Positions 1 to 6,684 are shown, counted from the first letter of the stretch. The stretch is 6,715 nt of DNA from an uncultured Granulosicoccaceae bacterium (GCA_937921805.1 CAKZUS010000079.1:1-6715), one strand, 5' to 3'. Notes: generated by a model from the letters alone, not told the origin. Program-made: numbers and translations.

Positions 1-43
1 GCCGCGCCTGTGTCTACGTCGTAGAATGCCTAAAACCCCTTAT

Positions 44-48
44 GGAAG
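44..48 (+). promoter_or_regulatory. Candidate ribosome binding site favouring the ATG at 53
   Basis: GGAAG lies four bases before the ATG at 53. The spacing is short and the match to Shine-Dalgarno only partial. No purine-rich site stands before the alternative ATG at 26, so this supports the shorter protein. Confidence 0.4.
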
Positions 49-52
49 TCGC

Positions 53-1174
53 ATGTCCGCAATACGCACCACCCACGTCGGCTCGCTACCGCGCAGCCAA
101 GAAGTGGTCGATTTCATCTTCGCGCGTGAACACAATCAGCCCTTTGATCAGGCCGAATTCGACGCCTGCATGAGTCGCTCCGTCTCCGAGACCGTACGCA
201 AACAAGTCGAGGCGGGCATTGATATTGTCAGCGACGGCGAGACCTCCAAGATCTCCTATGCCACTTACGTCAAAGACCGCTATACCGGCTTCTCTGGCGA
301 TAGTCCGCGCAACGCGCCGGCAGACCTCAAGATGTTTCCTGGCTTTTTACAGCGCCTCGCCGATGAGGGTGGCACGCCGCAATACGCCCGTCCTATGTGC
401 ACCGGCGAGGTACGCTCCCAGGGGCAAGACGAACTCAAAAAAGACATCAGCAATCTCAAAGCCGCTATGGCTGAGCACGGTGCTCAGCGCGGCTTTATGA
501 ACGCAGCTTCACCGGGTGTGATCGCCTTGTTTTTGCAAAACGATCACTACGCCACTCGCGAGGCCTATCTCGCGGCTTTGGCCGATGCGATGAGCGAAGA
601 GTACGAAACCATTGTCGCCGCTGGCCTAGATTTGCAGCTCGACTGCCCCGACTTGGCTTTGTCGCGGCATATGCTCTTTAGTGAGCTCAGCGATCGTGAA
701 TTCTTGAGCATCGCCAACCTACACGTCGACGCCCTCAATCACGCGCTGCGCAATGTCCCTGAAGAGCGAGTGCGCGTGCACATCTGTTGGGGGAACTACG
801 AAGGCCCCCACTGCTGCGACATCGCGATGGACAAAGTATTCTCCACGCTCATGGCCACGCACTCGCGTTATGTCTTGTTCGAGACCTCCAACCCCAGACA
901 CGCGCATGAGTGGAGTGTCTTTCGCGATCGCAAAAACGAGATTCCCGACGACAAAGTCCTCGTCCCCGGCGTGGTTGATACCACCACGAACTTTATCGAA
1001 CACCCCGAATTGGTCGCCCAGCGCACCCAGCGCTTTGTCGATATCGTTGGGCGTGAACGCGTGATGGCAGGCAGCGACTGCGGATTTGGCACTTTTGCGG
1101 GTTTTGGCGCTGTTGATCCCGACATTGCCTACGCCAAATTAGCCGCTCTCAGCGAAGGAGCCGCACGAGTATGA
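53..1174 (+). CDS. Cobalamin-independent methionine synthase II family protein (stand-alone MetE C-terminal-like zinc methyltransferase)
   Basis: Probable cytoplasmic zinc-dependent transferase that moves a methyl or alkyl group to or from a thiol. From the ATG at 53 it has 373 residues, about half of full MetE, so it holds only the catalytic TIM-barrel domain. Visible motifs are HVGSLPR (residues 8-14), SDGE (60-63) and the zinc ligands His243, Cys245 (in HICWGNY), Glu277 (in LFETS) and Cys343 (in GSDCGF), matching the His-Cys-Glu-Cys set of MetE. The DIHSP stretch of true MetE is replaced by DTTTN (309-313), so methionine synthesis is not assured; this family also includes epoxyalkane:coenzyme M transferases. 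An in-frame ATG at 26 would add nine residues, but it lacks a ribosome site, whereas GGAAG precedes 53 and family homology begins at IRTTHVGS. The stop overlaps the next gene by ATGA. Family assignment is firm; the substrate is unknown. Confidence 0.9.
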   Translation: MSAIRTTHVGSLPRSQEVVDFIFAREHNQPFDQAEFDACMSRSVSETVRKQVEAGIDIVSDGETSKISYATYVKDRYTGFSGDSPRNAPADLKMFPGFLQRLADEGGTPQYARPMCTGEVRSQGQDELKKDISNLKAAMAEHGAQRGFMNAASPGVIALFLQNDHYATREAYLAALADAMSEEYETIVAAGLDLQLDCPDLALSRHMLFSELSDREFLSIANLHVDALNHALRNVPEERVRVHICWGNYEGPHCCDIAMDKVFSTLMATHSRYVLFETSNPRHAHEWSVFRDRKNEIPDDKVLVPGVVDTTTNFIEHPELVAQRTQRFVDIVGRERVMAGSDCGFGTFAGFGAVDPDIAYAKLAALSEGAARV

Positions 1175-1521
1175 GTGCTCCCATAGAGCGCCACGACACC
1201 ACCGCGCGCATGAGCAAAATCGTGCAGCACAACGGCGTGATCTATCTCTGCGGTCAAGTCGGTGCGGGCGATACCATCACTGAGCAAACCCAAGACTGCC
1301 TCGCGCGCGTTGATGCGCTCCTAGAGCAAGCCGGATCTTCGCGCGAGCACATCCTACAAGCCACTATCTGGCTGGCAGATATGAGCGATTTTGCCGCCAT
1401 GAACGCCGTCTGGGATGCTTGGGTCCCTGCCGGGCATGCCCCTGCACGCGCCTGTGGAGAGGCCAAGCTCGCGCGCACAGCGCTGAAAGTCGAGGTGATC
1501 GTCACCGCTGCGGTCAAATAA
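1171..1521 (+). CDS. YoaB-like Rid family protein (RidA/YjgF/UK114 superfamily)
   Basis: Small cytoplasmic protein of 116 residues, the usual length for the superfamily, whose members form trimers with ligand sites between subunits. Archetypal RidA hydrolyses reactive enamine/imine intermediates released by PLP enzymes; other Rid branches have less certain roles. The segment from about residue 73 (DFAAMNAVWDAWVPAGHAP) closely resembles E. coli YoaB as I recall it, placing the protein in that branch rather than with RidA itself. Arg93 in PARACGE matches the carboxylate-binding arginine of active Rid proteins, and Glu108 in KVEVIV matches the conserved C-terminal glutamate, so imine chemistry remains possible. 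The ATG overlaps the stop of the upstream MetE-like gene by four bases (ATGA), with AGGAG at 1156-1160 ten bases upstream, implying coupled translation and shared transcription. A later Met14 could serve as start, but the overlap and family length favour 1171. Confidence 0.92.
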   Translation: MSAPIERHDTTARMSKIVQHNGVIYLCGQVGAGDTITEQTQDCLARVDALLEQAGSSREHILQATIWLADMSDFAAMNAVWDAWVPAGHAPARACGEAKLARTALKVEVIVTAAVK

Positions 1522-1543
1522 TTACGTTTTGATCCGCCCTGCC

Positions 1544-1586
1544 CAGGGCAAGGTCACGAGTTCTGTGATCTTGCCCTGTGATTTTA
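1544..1586 (+). terminator. Hairpin terminator candidate after the Rid gene
   Basis: The arm at 1544-1557 (CAGGGCAAGGTCAC) pairs with 1565-1578 (GTGATCTTGCCCTG) around a 7-base loop, giving 14 pairs including one G-U. It is followed by TGATTTTA, a weak U-tract. Read from the minus strand the G-U becomes a C-A mismatch and no T-run follows, so it suits the plus-strand genes better. It may still slow transcription from the opposing livM end. Confidence 0.65.
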
Positions 1587-1611
1587 GGCTGTGATTTAGG
1601 CTGAGATTTTA
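1563..1611. repeat. Four imperfect tandem 11-13 base repeats
   Basis: Successive units are CTGTGATCTTGCC (1563-1575), CTGTGATTTTAGG (1576-1588), CTGTGATTTAGG (1589-1600) and CTGAGATTTTA (1601-1611). The first overlaps the loop and 3' arm of the terminator hairpin. They lie wholly between the two convergent stop codons. The rest of this 107-base gap shows no gene. Function is unknown; replication slippage of a terminator tail is the simplest origin. Confidence 0.6.
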
Positions 1612-1628
1612 CTCTGGGAGCTAAGGGA

Positions 1629-2921
1629 TCAGCGCTCGGGTATCAGGCCACGCGGGCTAAAGCGCAGCACCAGCAACAACACTACCCCCATCGTCATCAA
1701 GCGCATATGGGCGGCGCTTTCAATCAGATGCAGCCGTAGTGCATTGTCTTCAGCCATTCCGGAGGTGATGAGCTCCATCAGCCACAAGCCCAAAGGCTCG
1801 GCTTCGACCCAAAAGAACCAGACAACAAAGCCGCCCAAGACGGCTCCCCAATTGTTACCAGAGCCGCCGACAATGACCATGACCCAGATTAAGAAAGTAA
1901 AGCGCAGCGGCTGATACGAGCCGGGCGTGAACTGCCCGTCTAGCGTCGTCAGCATCGCCCCAGCAATGCCAATGACTGCCGAGCCGAGCACAAAGACTTG
2001 TAGGTGGCGCGCCTTGACGTCTTTGCCCATCGCTGCAGCGGCGGTTTCATTATCACGAATCGCCCGCAGCATACGCCCCCAGGGCGAGCGCAAGGCCGTT
2101 TCGCACAGCCAAATCAACGCCAGCAGCACCACGACGAACAAACCGGCATAGCTGAGTTTGACAATGACCGAAGACATTTCTATCAATGACATGCCGGTGC
2201 TCTGAGCCCAGTCTTGCACCCAGGGCGCTTGCTGTAGCTCGACCTCATAGGGGACAGGACGGGGTAATCCGGCGACGTTTTTTACGCCGCGCGCCAGCCA
2301 GTCTTCGTTTTTAATCACCGCAATGACAATCTCGGAGATGCCGAGCGTTGCAATAGCCAAATAGTCCGAGCGCAGCCCCAGAGCCACCTTACCAATAAGC
2401 CACGCGGCCCCCGCAGCAAAAACGCCACCGAGCAACCACGAAAACATAATCGGCGCGCCCAGGCCACCGAGATAGCCGGTCGAGGCGGGATTAGTGGACT
2501 CGATCGCCGCCACCGCCGGATCGGCCACGTGACGCAGCACAAAATAGCCCACGGCGATGAGCAGGACGATACTCCAGCTGCGTATCGCCCCGCGCAAGCG
2601 ACTGCGCGCAAACAACACCGCCACAACCACCAGAGCAAACCACGCTGCTGCCAGCAATAGCCGCCCTCCGCCGTTACTCCAGGCTTCGGTCACGGGCGGC
2701 ATAGAGACGAGCACTGCCGCCAAGCCGCCGAGAGCAGCAAAGCCCATCACCCCGACATTGAGCAAGCCCGCATAGCCCCATTGGATATTCACACCCAGCG
2801 ACATGACCGCCGAAATCAAACACAGATTGAGAATCGCCAGCGCCAACGACCAGCTCTGGATAAAGCCGACTAGGGCGATCAACCCCGCCATTACCGCAAA
2901 CAACCCGATATTGCGCATCAT
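1629..2921 (-). CDS. livM: Branched-chain amino acid type ABC transporter permease LivM
   Basis: Inner-membrane permease, 430 residues, forming the translocation path with LivH. The N-terminal half has hydrophobic segments and the LivM hallmark GYAGLLNVGVMGFAALGG (49-66). RSDYLAIATLG (184-194) is also typical. The cytoplasmic ATPase-coupling (EAA-like) loop is at about 282-299 (GRMLRAIRDNETAAAAMG), followed by hydrophobic segments rich in glycine (VGGSGNNWGAVLGG) and the C-terminal RFSPRGLIPE. It is longer than many LivM proteins (about 320-360) because of an extra hydrophobic stretch at about 87-160 that could add two membrane spans. It is last in the importer operon: its ATG overlaps the livH stop as ATGA (2918-2921), and a good site (GAGGA, 2930-2934) sits eight bases upstream. 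The first of two adjacent ATG codons is taken as the start. Family call is secure; the transported substrate is not shown by this subunit. Confidence 0.95.
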   Translation of the reverse strand: MMRNIGLFAVMAGLIALVGFIQSWSLALAILNLCLISAVMSLGVNIQWGYAGLLNVGVMGFAALGGLAAVLVSMPPVTEAWSNGGGRLLLAAAWFALVVVAVLFARSRLRGAIRSWSIVLLIAVGYFVLRHVADPAVAAIESTNPASTGYLGGLGAPIMFSWLLGGVFAAGAAWLIGKVALGLRSDYLAIATLGISEIVIAVIKNEDWLARGVKNVAGLPRPVPYEVELQQAPWVQDWAQSTGMSLIEMSSVIVKLSYAGLFVVVLLALIWLCETALRSPWGRMLRAIRDNETAAAAMGKDVKARHLQVFVLGSAVIGIAGAMLTTLDGQFTPGSYQPLRFTFLIWVMVIVGGSGNNWGAVLGGFVVWFFWVEAEPLGLWLMELITSGMAEDNALRLHLIESAAHMRLMTMGVVLLLVLRFSPRGLIPER

Positions 2922-3931
2922 AGTGTTTGTCCTCTAAAGATCCCAGTCGGTCGAATCAGTAGCACGATGACCAATATCGTAAAGGACACCGCAAACTTGT
3001 AGTCCGTCGATAAGAATTGCACCAGGGTATCGGGCGCCCATTCAGGCGGCACGATATAGCCAATCACCCGCTTGTAGGCGAACGTTACCGCCACTTCAGA
3101 GAAGGCAATAATAAACCCGCCTGCGACGGCGCCCAACGGGCTACCTAGGCCTCCAACAATCGCCGCCGCAAAAATGGGCAGCAGGATTTGCAGGTAAGTA
3201 AAGGGCTTAAAACTTTTGTCCAGACCGTACAAAACCCCCGCTACGGTAGCGAGAATAGCGGTCAGGATCCAGGCGACCCGCACAACAGTATCGGGATTAA
3301 TGCCAGACAGCAGCGCCAGGTCACGATTGTCAGAGTACGCCCGCATCGATTTTCCCGTACGGGTATAGGTCAAAAACCAAAACAGCGCCGCCACCAATAT
3401 CACCGTCATCAAGACCGTGATGCCTTGTGTGGTTTTGATCGCCAGGCCCTGCGACAAGCCCGTCATGGCTTTGAACTCGCGAGCGCTCACAATAAAGCGC
3501 GCGCCATCGGTGAAAATCCGATCATCCGGGCCAATAATGAAGCGAATCAGGCCATTGTAGAAAAACATCACCCCCAAAGAGGCGATCAGCAAGAGCACTG
3601 GCGTGGCCCGCTGGCGACGATGAAAGCGGTACACCACACGATCACTGGCCAACAGCAATAGCACTGCAGCCAGCGCCCCGAACGGCATCGCGATCAACGC
3701 CGTGGGCAGCGGCCCAAACGACACCCCCATCGACTGCAGCCACCAGGTCAGCAAAATCGTTGCGGCGGTGCCAAAGGCCATCGTCTCGCCGTGAGCGAAG
3801 TTCGAGAAGCGCAGAATGCTGTAGATCAGCGTTACGCCCAGCGCACCCAAAGCGAGCTGGCAACCATAAGTGAGTGCTGGCACGAGCATAAAGTTCGCCA
3901 GCAGCACAAGAGCATTGAGTAGGTCCATCAT
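2918..3931 (-). CDS. livH: Branched-chain amino acid type ABC transporter permease LivH
   Basis: Inner-membrane permease, 337 residues, slightly longer than the usual 290-310, predicted to have about eight membrane spans and to pair with LivM. The family signature GVTLIYSILRFSNFAHGE lies at 32-49, where NFAHG is nearly invariant in LivH. The ATPase-coupling loop begins at about 193 (GKSMRAYSDN), and the late spans carry the usual AAAIVGGLGSPLGAVAGG. The extra length is mainly a hydrophilic stretch before the coupling loop, including basic RFHRRQR and the segment around IIGPDDRIFTDG. The start at 3931 overlaps the livF stop by ATGA, and the stop overlaps the livM start in the same way. Two ATG codons lie side by side; a run of G directly before them is a poor ribosome site, so coupled reinitiation from livF is likely. 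The substrate cannot be read from this sequence. Confidence 0.95.
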   Translation of the reverse strand: MMDLLNALVLLANFMLVPALTYGCQLALGALGVTLIYSILRFSNFAHGETMAFGTAATILLTWWLQSMGVSFGPLPTALIAMPFGALAAVLLLLASDRVVYRFHRRQRATPVLLLIASLGVMFFYNGLIRFIIGPDDRIFTDGARFIVSAREFKAMTGLSQGLAIKTTQGITVLMTVILVAALFWFLTYTRTGKSMRAYSDNRDLALLSGINPDTVVRVAWILTAILATVAGVLYGLDKSFKPFTYLQILLPIFAAAIVGGLGSPLGAVAGGFIIAFSEVAVTFAYKRVIGYIVPPEWAPDTLVQFLSTDYKFAVSFTILVIVLLIRPTGIFRGQTL

Positions 3932-4632
3932 CCCCCCAAGAACGATTGGCGCACTTGCGGATCCGCTAGCAGCGCCTCGCCCGTGTCGGTAAAGCGGTTG
4001 GCACCTTGTACCAAAACGTAGCCTTTGTCGGCGATATTGAGCGCCTGCTTGGCGTTTTGTTCGACCATCAGTATCGCGATGCCGAGCTTGGCAATGTCGA
4101 TAATGCGATCAAACAATTCATCCATGACAATGGGCGACACACCAGCTGTCGGCTCATCGAGCATCAGCACCTGCGGCTGCGTCATCAGCGCACGCCCGAC
4201 AGCCACCTGCTGGCGCTGCCCTCCCGACAACTCGCCGGCGGGCTGGCGGCGCTTTTGTTTGAGAATCGGAAACAAGTCAAACACTTGCTCCATCGTGCCC
4301 AAGAAATCGTCATCGCGAATAAAAGCCCCCATTTCTAGGTTCTCTTGCACGCTCATTCCCGTGAAGACATTACTGGTCTGCGGCACAAAACCCATTCCTT
4401 GGTGCACGCGCTGCTGCGGCGACAAGGCCGTGATGTCTTGACCATCCATCATGACGCGACCTTGGCGCAAGTTCAGCATGCCGAACACGGCTTTCATGGC
4501 TGTGGATTTACCTGCACCATTGGGGCCGACTACAACAGCGATTTCGCCTCGCTCCACGCCAATGGTGCAGTCGTGCAAAATATCGGCGCTGCCATAGCCG
4601 CCCGTCATGCTCTCGCCTATCAAAAAACTCAT
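3928..4632 (-). CDS. livF: Branched-chain amino acid type ABC transporter ATP-binding protein LivF
   Basis: Cytoplasmic ATPase, 234 residues, the normal LivF length, which pairs with LivG to drive import through LivH/LivM. Walker A is GPNGAGKST (36-44), the Q-loop glutamine is Gln85, the ABC signature LSGGQ is 135-139, and Walker B with the catalytic glutamate is VLMLDE (155-160), followed by the LivF-typical PTAGVSP. The H-switch position reads VEQN (190-193), with Gln192 in place of His; this is normal for LivF and not a defect. The start at 4632 overlaps the livG stop as ATGA, with GAGG (4640-4643) seven bases upstream; Met9 is a possible later start but the upstream site favours the first. 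All nucleotide-binding motifs are intact, so the subunit should be active. Confidence 0.96.
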   Translation of the reverse strand: MSFLIGESMTGGYGSADILHDCTIGVERGEIAVVVGPNGAGKSTAMKAVFGMLNLRQGRVMMDGQDITALSPQQRVHQGMGFVPQTSNVFTGMSVQENLEMGAFIRDDDFLGTMEQVFDLFPILKQKRRQPAGELSGGQRQQVAVGRALMTQPQVLMLDEPTAGVSPIVMDELFDRIIDIAKLGIAILMVEQNAKQALNIADKGYVLVQGANRFTDTGEALLADPQVRQSFLGG

Positions 4633-5408
4633 GCCTGGGCCTCGCGATTCTTCAAGCCGGTACCGAGATAGGCCTCGATGACGGCCTCGTTACTTTTGAC
4701 TTCTTGCGCACTGCCCTGTGCCAAGACCTTCCCTTCGGCCATACAGATCACCGGATCACACAGGCGCGAGATAAAGTCCATATCGTGCTCGATCACGCAG
4801 AAGGTATAGCCGCGCTCTTGATTGAGTCGGATAATCGCATCGCCAATGGTATTGAGTAGCGTGCGGTTTACCCCCGCCCCCACTTCATCGAGAAACACCA
4901 CTTTGGCGTCCACCATCATGGTGCGCCCCAGCTCTAGTAGTTTCTTCTGTCCGCCCGACAGCGACCCGGCTGGCGCGTCGCTGAGGTGAGCAATCTGTAA
5001 AAACTCGATGACCTCATCGGCGCGTTCGCGTAGCGCGCGCTCTTGCTCGCGTACGGCCGTGCGGTGCACCCAGGTGCTCCACAGGCTCTCGCCCTGCTGA
5101 TTCCCCGGCACCATCATTAAGTTATCGCGCACACTGAGCGTGGAGAACTCATGAGCAATTTGAAAAGTGCGCAACAAACCCTGCGCAAAGAGCTGATGCG
5201 GCTCTAGGCCCGTGATGTCTTGCCCATCGAGAAAAACCCGACCAGACGTGGGAGGAAAGAGGCCAGCGATCACGTTAAACAGCGTGGATTTCCCCGCGCC
5301 ATTGGGGCCAATCAGCCCGGTGATTGATCCGGTCTCGATACGCAACGAGGCACCATCTACGGCGTGTATGCCGCCAAAGTGCTTGTGCAAATTTTCTACA
5401 ACAATCAT
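4629..5408 (-). CDS. livG: Branched-chain amino acid type ABC transporter ATP-binding protein LivG
   Basis: Cytoplasmic ATPase, 259 residues, partner of LivF. Walker A is GPNGAGKST (34-42), Gln83 forms the Q-loop, LSGGQ is 150-154, Walker B is VVFLDE (170-175) with catalytic Glu175, and the H-switch is His208 in VIEHDMDF. The C-terminus has the LivG tail (EAYLG). After Walker B the usual DEP-AGLNP pattern reads DEVGAGVNRT, so proline is replaced by valine; the catalytic residues are kept. The start at 5408 follows homology. An in-frame TAG lies at 5412-5414, so no longer start is possible. The only Shine-Dalgarno-like bases (AGGA, 5410-5413) end a single base before the ATG, which suggests weak initiation. 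The gene lies just downstream of a terminator that separates it from the binding-protein gene, and it opens the tightly overlapping livG-F-H-M run. Confidence 0.96.
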   Translation of the reverse strand: MIVVENLHKHFGGIHAVDGASLRIETGSITGLIGPNGAGKSTLFNVIAGLFPPTSGRVFLDGQDITGLEPHQLFAQGLLRTFQIAHEFSTLSVRDNLMMVPGNQQGESLWSTWVHRTAVREQERALRERADEVIEFLQIAHLSDAPAGSLSGGQKKLLELGRTMMVDAKVVFLDEVGAGVNRTLLNTIGDAIIRLNQERGYTFCVIEHDMDFISRLCDPVICMAEGKVLAQGSAQEVKSNEAVIEAYLGTGLKNREAQA

Positions 5409-5409
5409 G

Positions 5410-5413
5410 TCCT
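5410..5413 (-). promoter_or_regulatory. Badly spaced ribosome binding site of livG
   Basis: AGGA on the minus strand ends one base before the livG ATG, closer than the usual 5-9 bases. No better site exists between the terminator T-run and the start. Translation of livG, and through coupling of livF, livH and livM, may therefore be set low. Confidence 0.35.
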
Positions 5414-5420
5414 AGACCAA

Positions 5421-5453
5421 CAAAAAGGCCCAGAGCAACACTGCTCTGGGCCT
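5421..5453 (-). terminator. Intra-operon rho-independent terminator between the binding-protein gene and livG
   Basis: The perfect 12-base inverted repeat AGGCCCAGAGCA / TGCTCTGGGCCT (arms 5426-5437 and 5442-5453) has a 4-base loop. On the minus strand it runs directly into TTTTTG (5426-5421). It begins 24 bases after the stop of the binding-protein gene and ends 12 bases before livG. There is no T-run on the plus strand. It should end most transcripts after the first gene, with some read-through supplying livGFHM. Confidence 0.9.
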
Positions 5454-5477
5454 GTTATAACGCCTTAGCAAAAAAGC

Positions 5478-6659
5478 TTAGCGGTAGCCAGCAGTGCTCA
5501 GCGCGCCGTCTTTGATTTCGACTTCGCGATAGTTGCCTGCGCTCTCACCGGAACCAATCAATTCCACGGCCGTAGCGCCCACGTAGTTGACGTCACCACC
5601 TGCCGCCAAGATTTCTAGGGCTTTACCCAACTCACCTGGCATGATTTCTTCGCCTGGAGCGTTGGCTACGTCCATGACTTTGGCTTTCAAGTCGTTAGAG
5701 CTCGTTGAACCCGCCGCTTGCATGGCCAGCATGATCAGCGCTGCCGCATCATACGACTCTGGCGAGAAGGAAGAAGCTTCGATGCCTGCATCAACCGCCA
5801 TAGCAGCGAAGATTTCAGCGCCGGCGTTGTTGGTGCCGGGCACGTTGCCATAAGAGCCGTTCAAATCCGGGCCGATTGCTACGGGCAGAGAGTCTCCGAC
5901 CATGCCGTCGCCGAGTACAAACGTGTCAAACGCACCCGAGTCGAGTGCAGACTGGATCATGCCCTTGCCGCCTTGGTCGAGGTAGCCTGCGACAATCAGC
6001 ACATCGCCACCGGCTTGTGCCAGCGCCGCCACTTCAGCAGAGTAATCGCCCTTGCCATCTTCGTGCGCAGCGACGGCAGTGATGCTGCCGCCAGCGGCTT
6101 CGAAGTTCGCTTGAATGCTCTCGGCGAGGCCTTTGCCGTAGTCGTTATTGGTGTACGTCAGCGCCGCGCTTTTCACGCCACGGTCCATCATGATGTCAGA
6201 CAGGACTTTGCCCTGACGCGCATCAGAGGGTGCCGTGCGGAAGAACAGACCATCGTCTTCAGCCGTTGACAGGCCGGGAGAAGTGGCTGAAGGAGAGACC
6301 ATCACGATGCCATTGGCACGCGCAACGTTTTGCAAAATTGCGCCCGTGACACCTGAGCAGTCTGCACCAACGATGGCATTGACGTTGTCAGAGGTGACCA
6401 AACGCTCAGCTGCTGCCGTCGCCGCCGCGCTGTCAATACAGGTCGAGTCCGCACGCACAGAGCTGACAGTCTCGCCGCCGAGGAGCTTGCCTGAGTCCGT
6501 GACTTCTTTCATCGCCAGCTCAGCACTCGCCGCCATAGCGGGAGTCAATGATTCGATAGGGCCGGTAAAACCGAGAATGACGCCAATTTTGACGTCTGCC
6601 ATCGCTGCAGGAGCAGCCAGTGCAGCGCCCACAACCAGCGCAGTAAGAGTCTTTTTCAT
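5478..6659 (-). CDS. Periplasmic amino acid-type substrate-binding protein of the Liv ABC importer (LivK/LivJ-like, Peripla_BP_6)
   Basis: Secreted type I periplasmic binding protein of 393 residues that captures ligand and delivers it to LivH/LivM. A clear signal peptide (KK, hydrophobic core, PAAMA) ends at Ala21, with the mature protein starting DVKIGV; no lipobox cysteine is seen. Cys74 and Cys101 are spaced like the disulfide pair of LivJ. The ligand cleft shows SPSATSPG (122-129), whose Ala125 and Thr126/Ser127 region matches the loop that holds an amino acid's charged ends, plus Tyr174 (NDYG) and Tyr226 (AGYLD) at positions resembling LivJ contacts. An amino acid or close analogue is therefore likely, but side-chain preference cannot be told, so no gene symbol is given. 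GGAG (6667-6670) lies seven bases before the ATG. It is the first gene of the importer operon and is followed by a strong terminator, consistent with high expression. Confidence 0.94.
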   Translation of the reverse strand: MKKTLTALVVGAALAAPAAMADVKIGVILGFTGPIESLTPAMAASAELAMKEVTDSGKLLGGETVSSVRADSTCIDSAAATAAAERLVTSDNVNAIVGADCSGVTGAILQNVARANGIVMVSPSATSPGLSTAEDDGLFFRTAPSDARQGKVLSDIMMDRGVKSAALTYTNNDYGKGLAESIQANFEAAGGSITAVAAHEDGKGDYSAEVAALAQAGGDVLIVAGYLDQGGKGMIQSALDSGAFDTFVLGDGMVGDSLPVAIGPDLNGSYGNVPGTNNAGAEIFAAMAVDAGIEASSFSPESYDAAALIMLAMQAAGSTSSNDLKAKVMDVANAPGEEIMPGELGKALEILAAGGDVNYVGATAVELIGSGESAGNYREVEIKDGALSTAGYR

Positions 6660-6684
6660 TCGTTTTCTCCAAAGGTGTCGCGAA

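Noticed and set aside
26..52. Nine-residue N-terminal extension of the MetE-like protein from the ATG at 26
   Set aside because: It has no ribosome site, and family similarity starts right after the ATG at 53. It cannot be fully excluded because little upstream sequence is present.
1544..1586. Inverted repeat as part of a mobile element or attachment site
   Set aside because: No transposase, target duplication or tRNA is nearby, and the position between convergent stop codons fits a terminator.
3188..3661. Plus-strand open frame (157 codons) opposite livH
   Set aside because: Its translation is rich in Arg, Gln and His, typical of the reverse complement of a membrane protein gene, with no family match that I recognise.
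4057..4059. Missing H-switch histidine in LivF (Gln192) as a sign of an inactive ATPase
   Set aside because: VEQN at this point is the normal LivF sequence and the other ATPase motifs are intact.
5718..6269. Long plus-strand open frame (183 codons) opposite the binding-protein gene
   Set aside because: It is antisense to a clearly coding gene with a signal peptide and family motifs. Its translation is low-complexity with no recognisable domain, and it is best explained by GC-rich codon bias.
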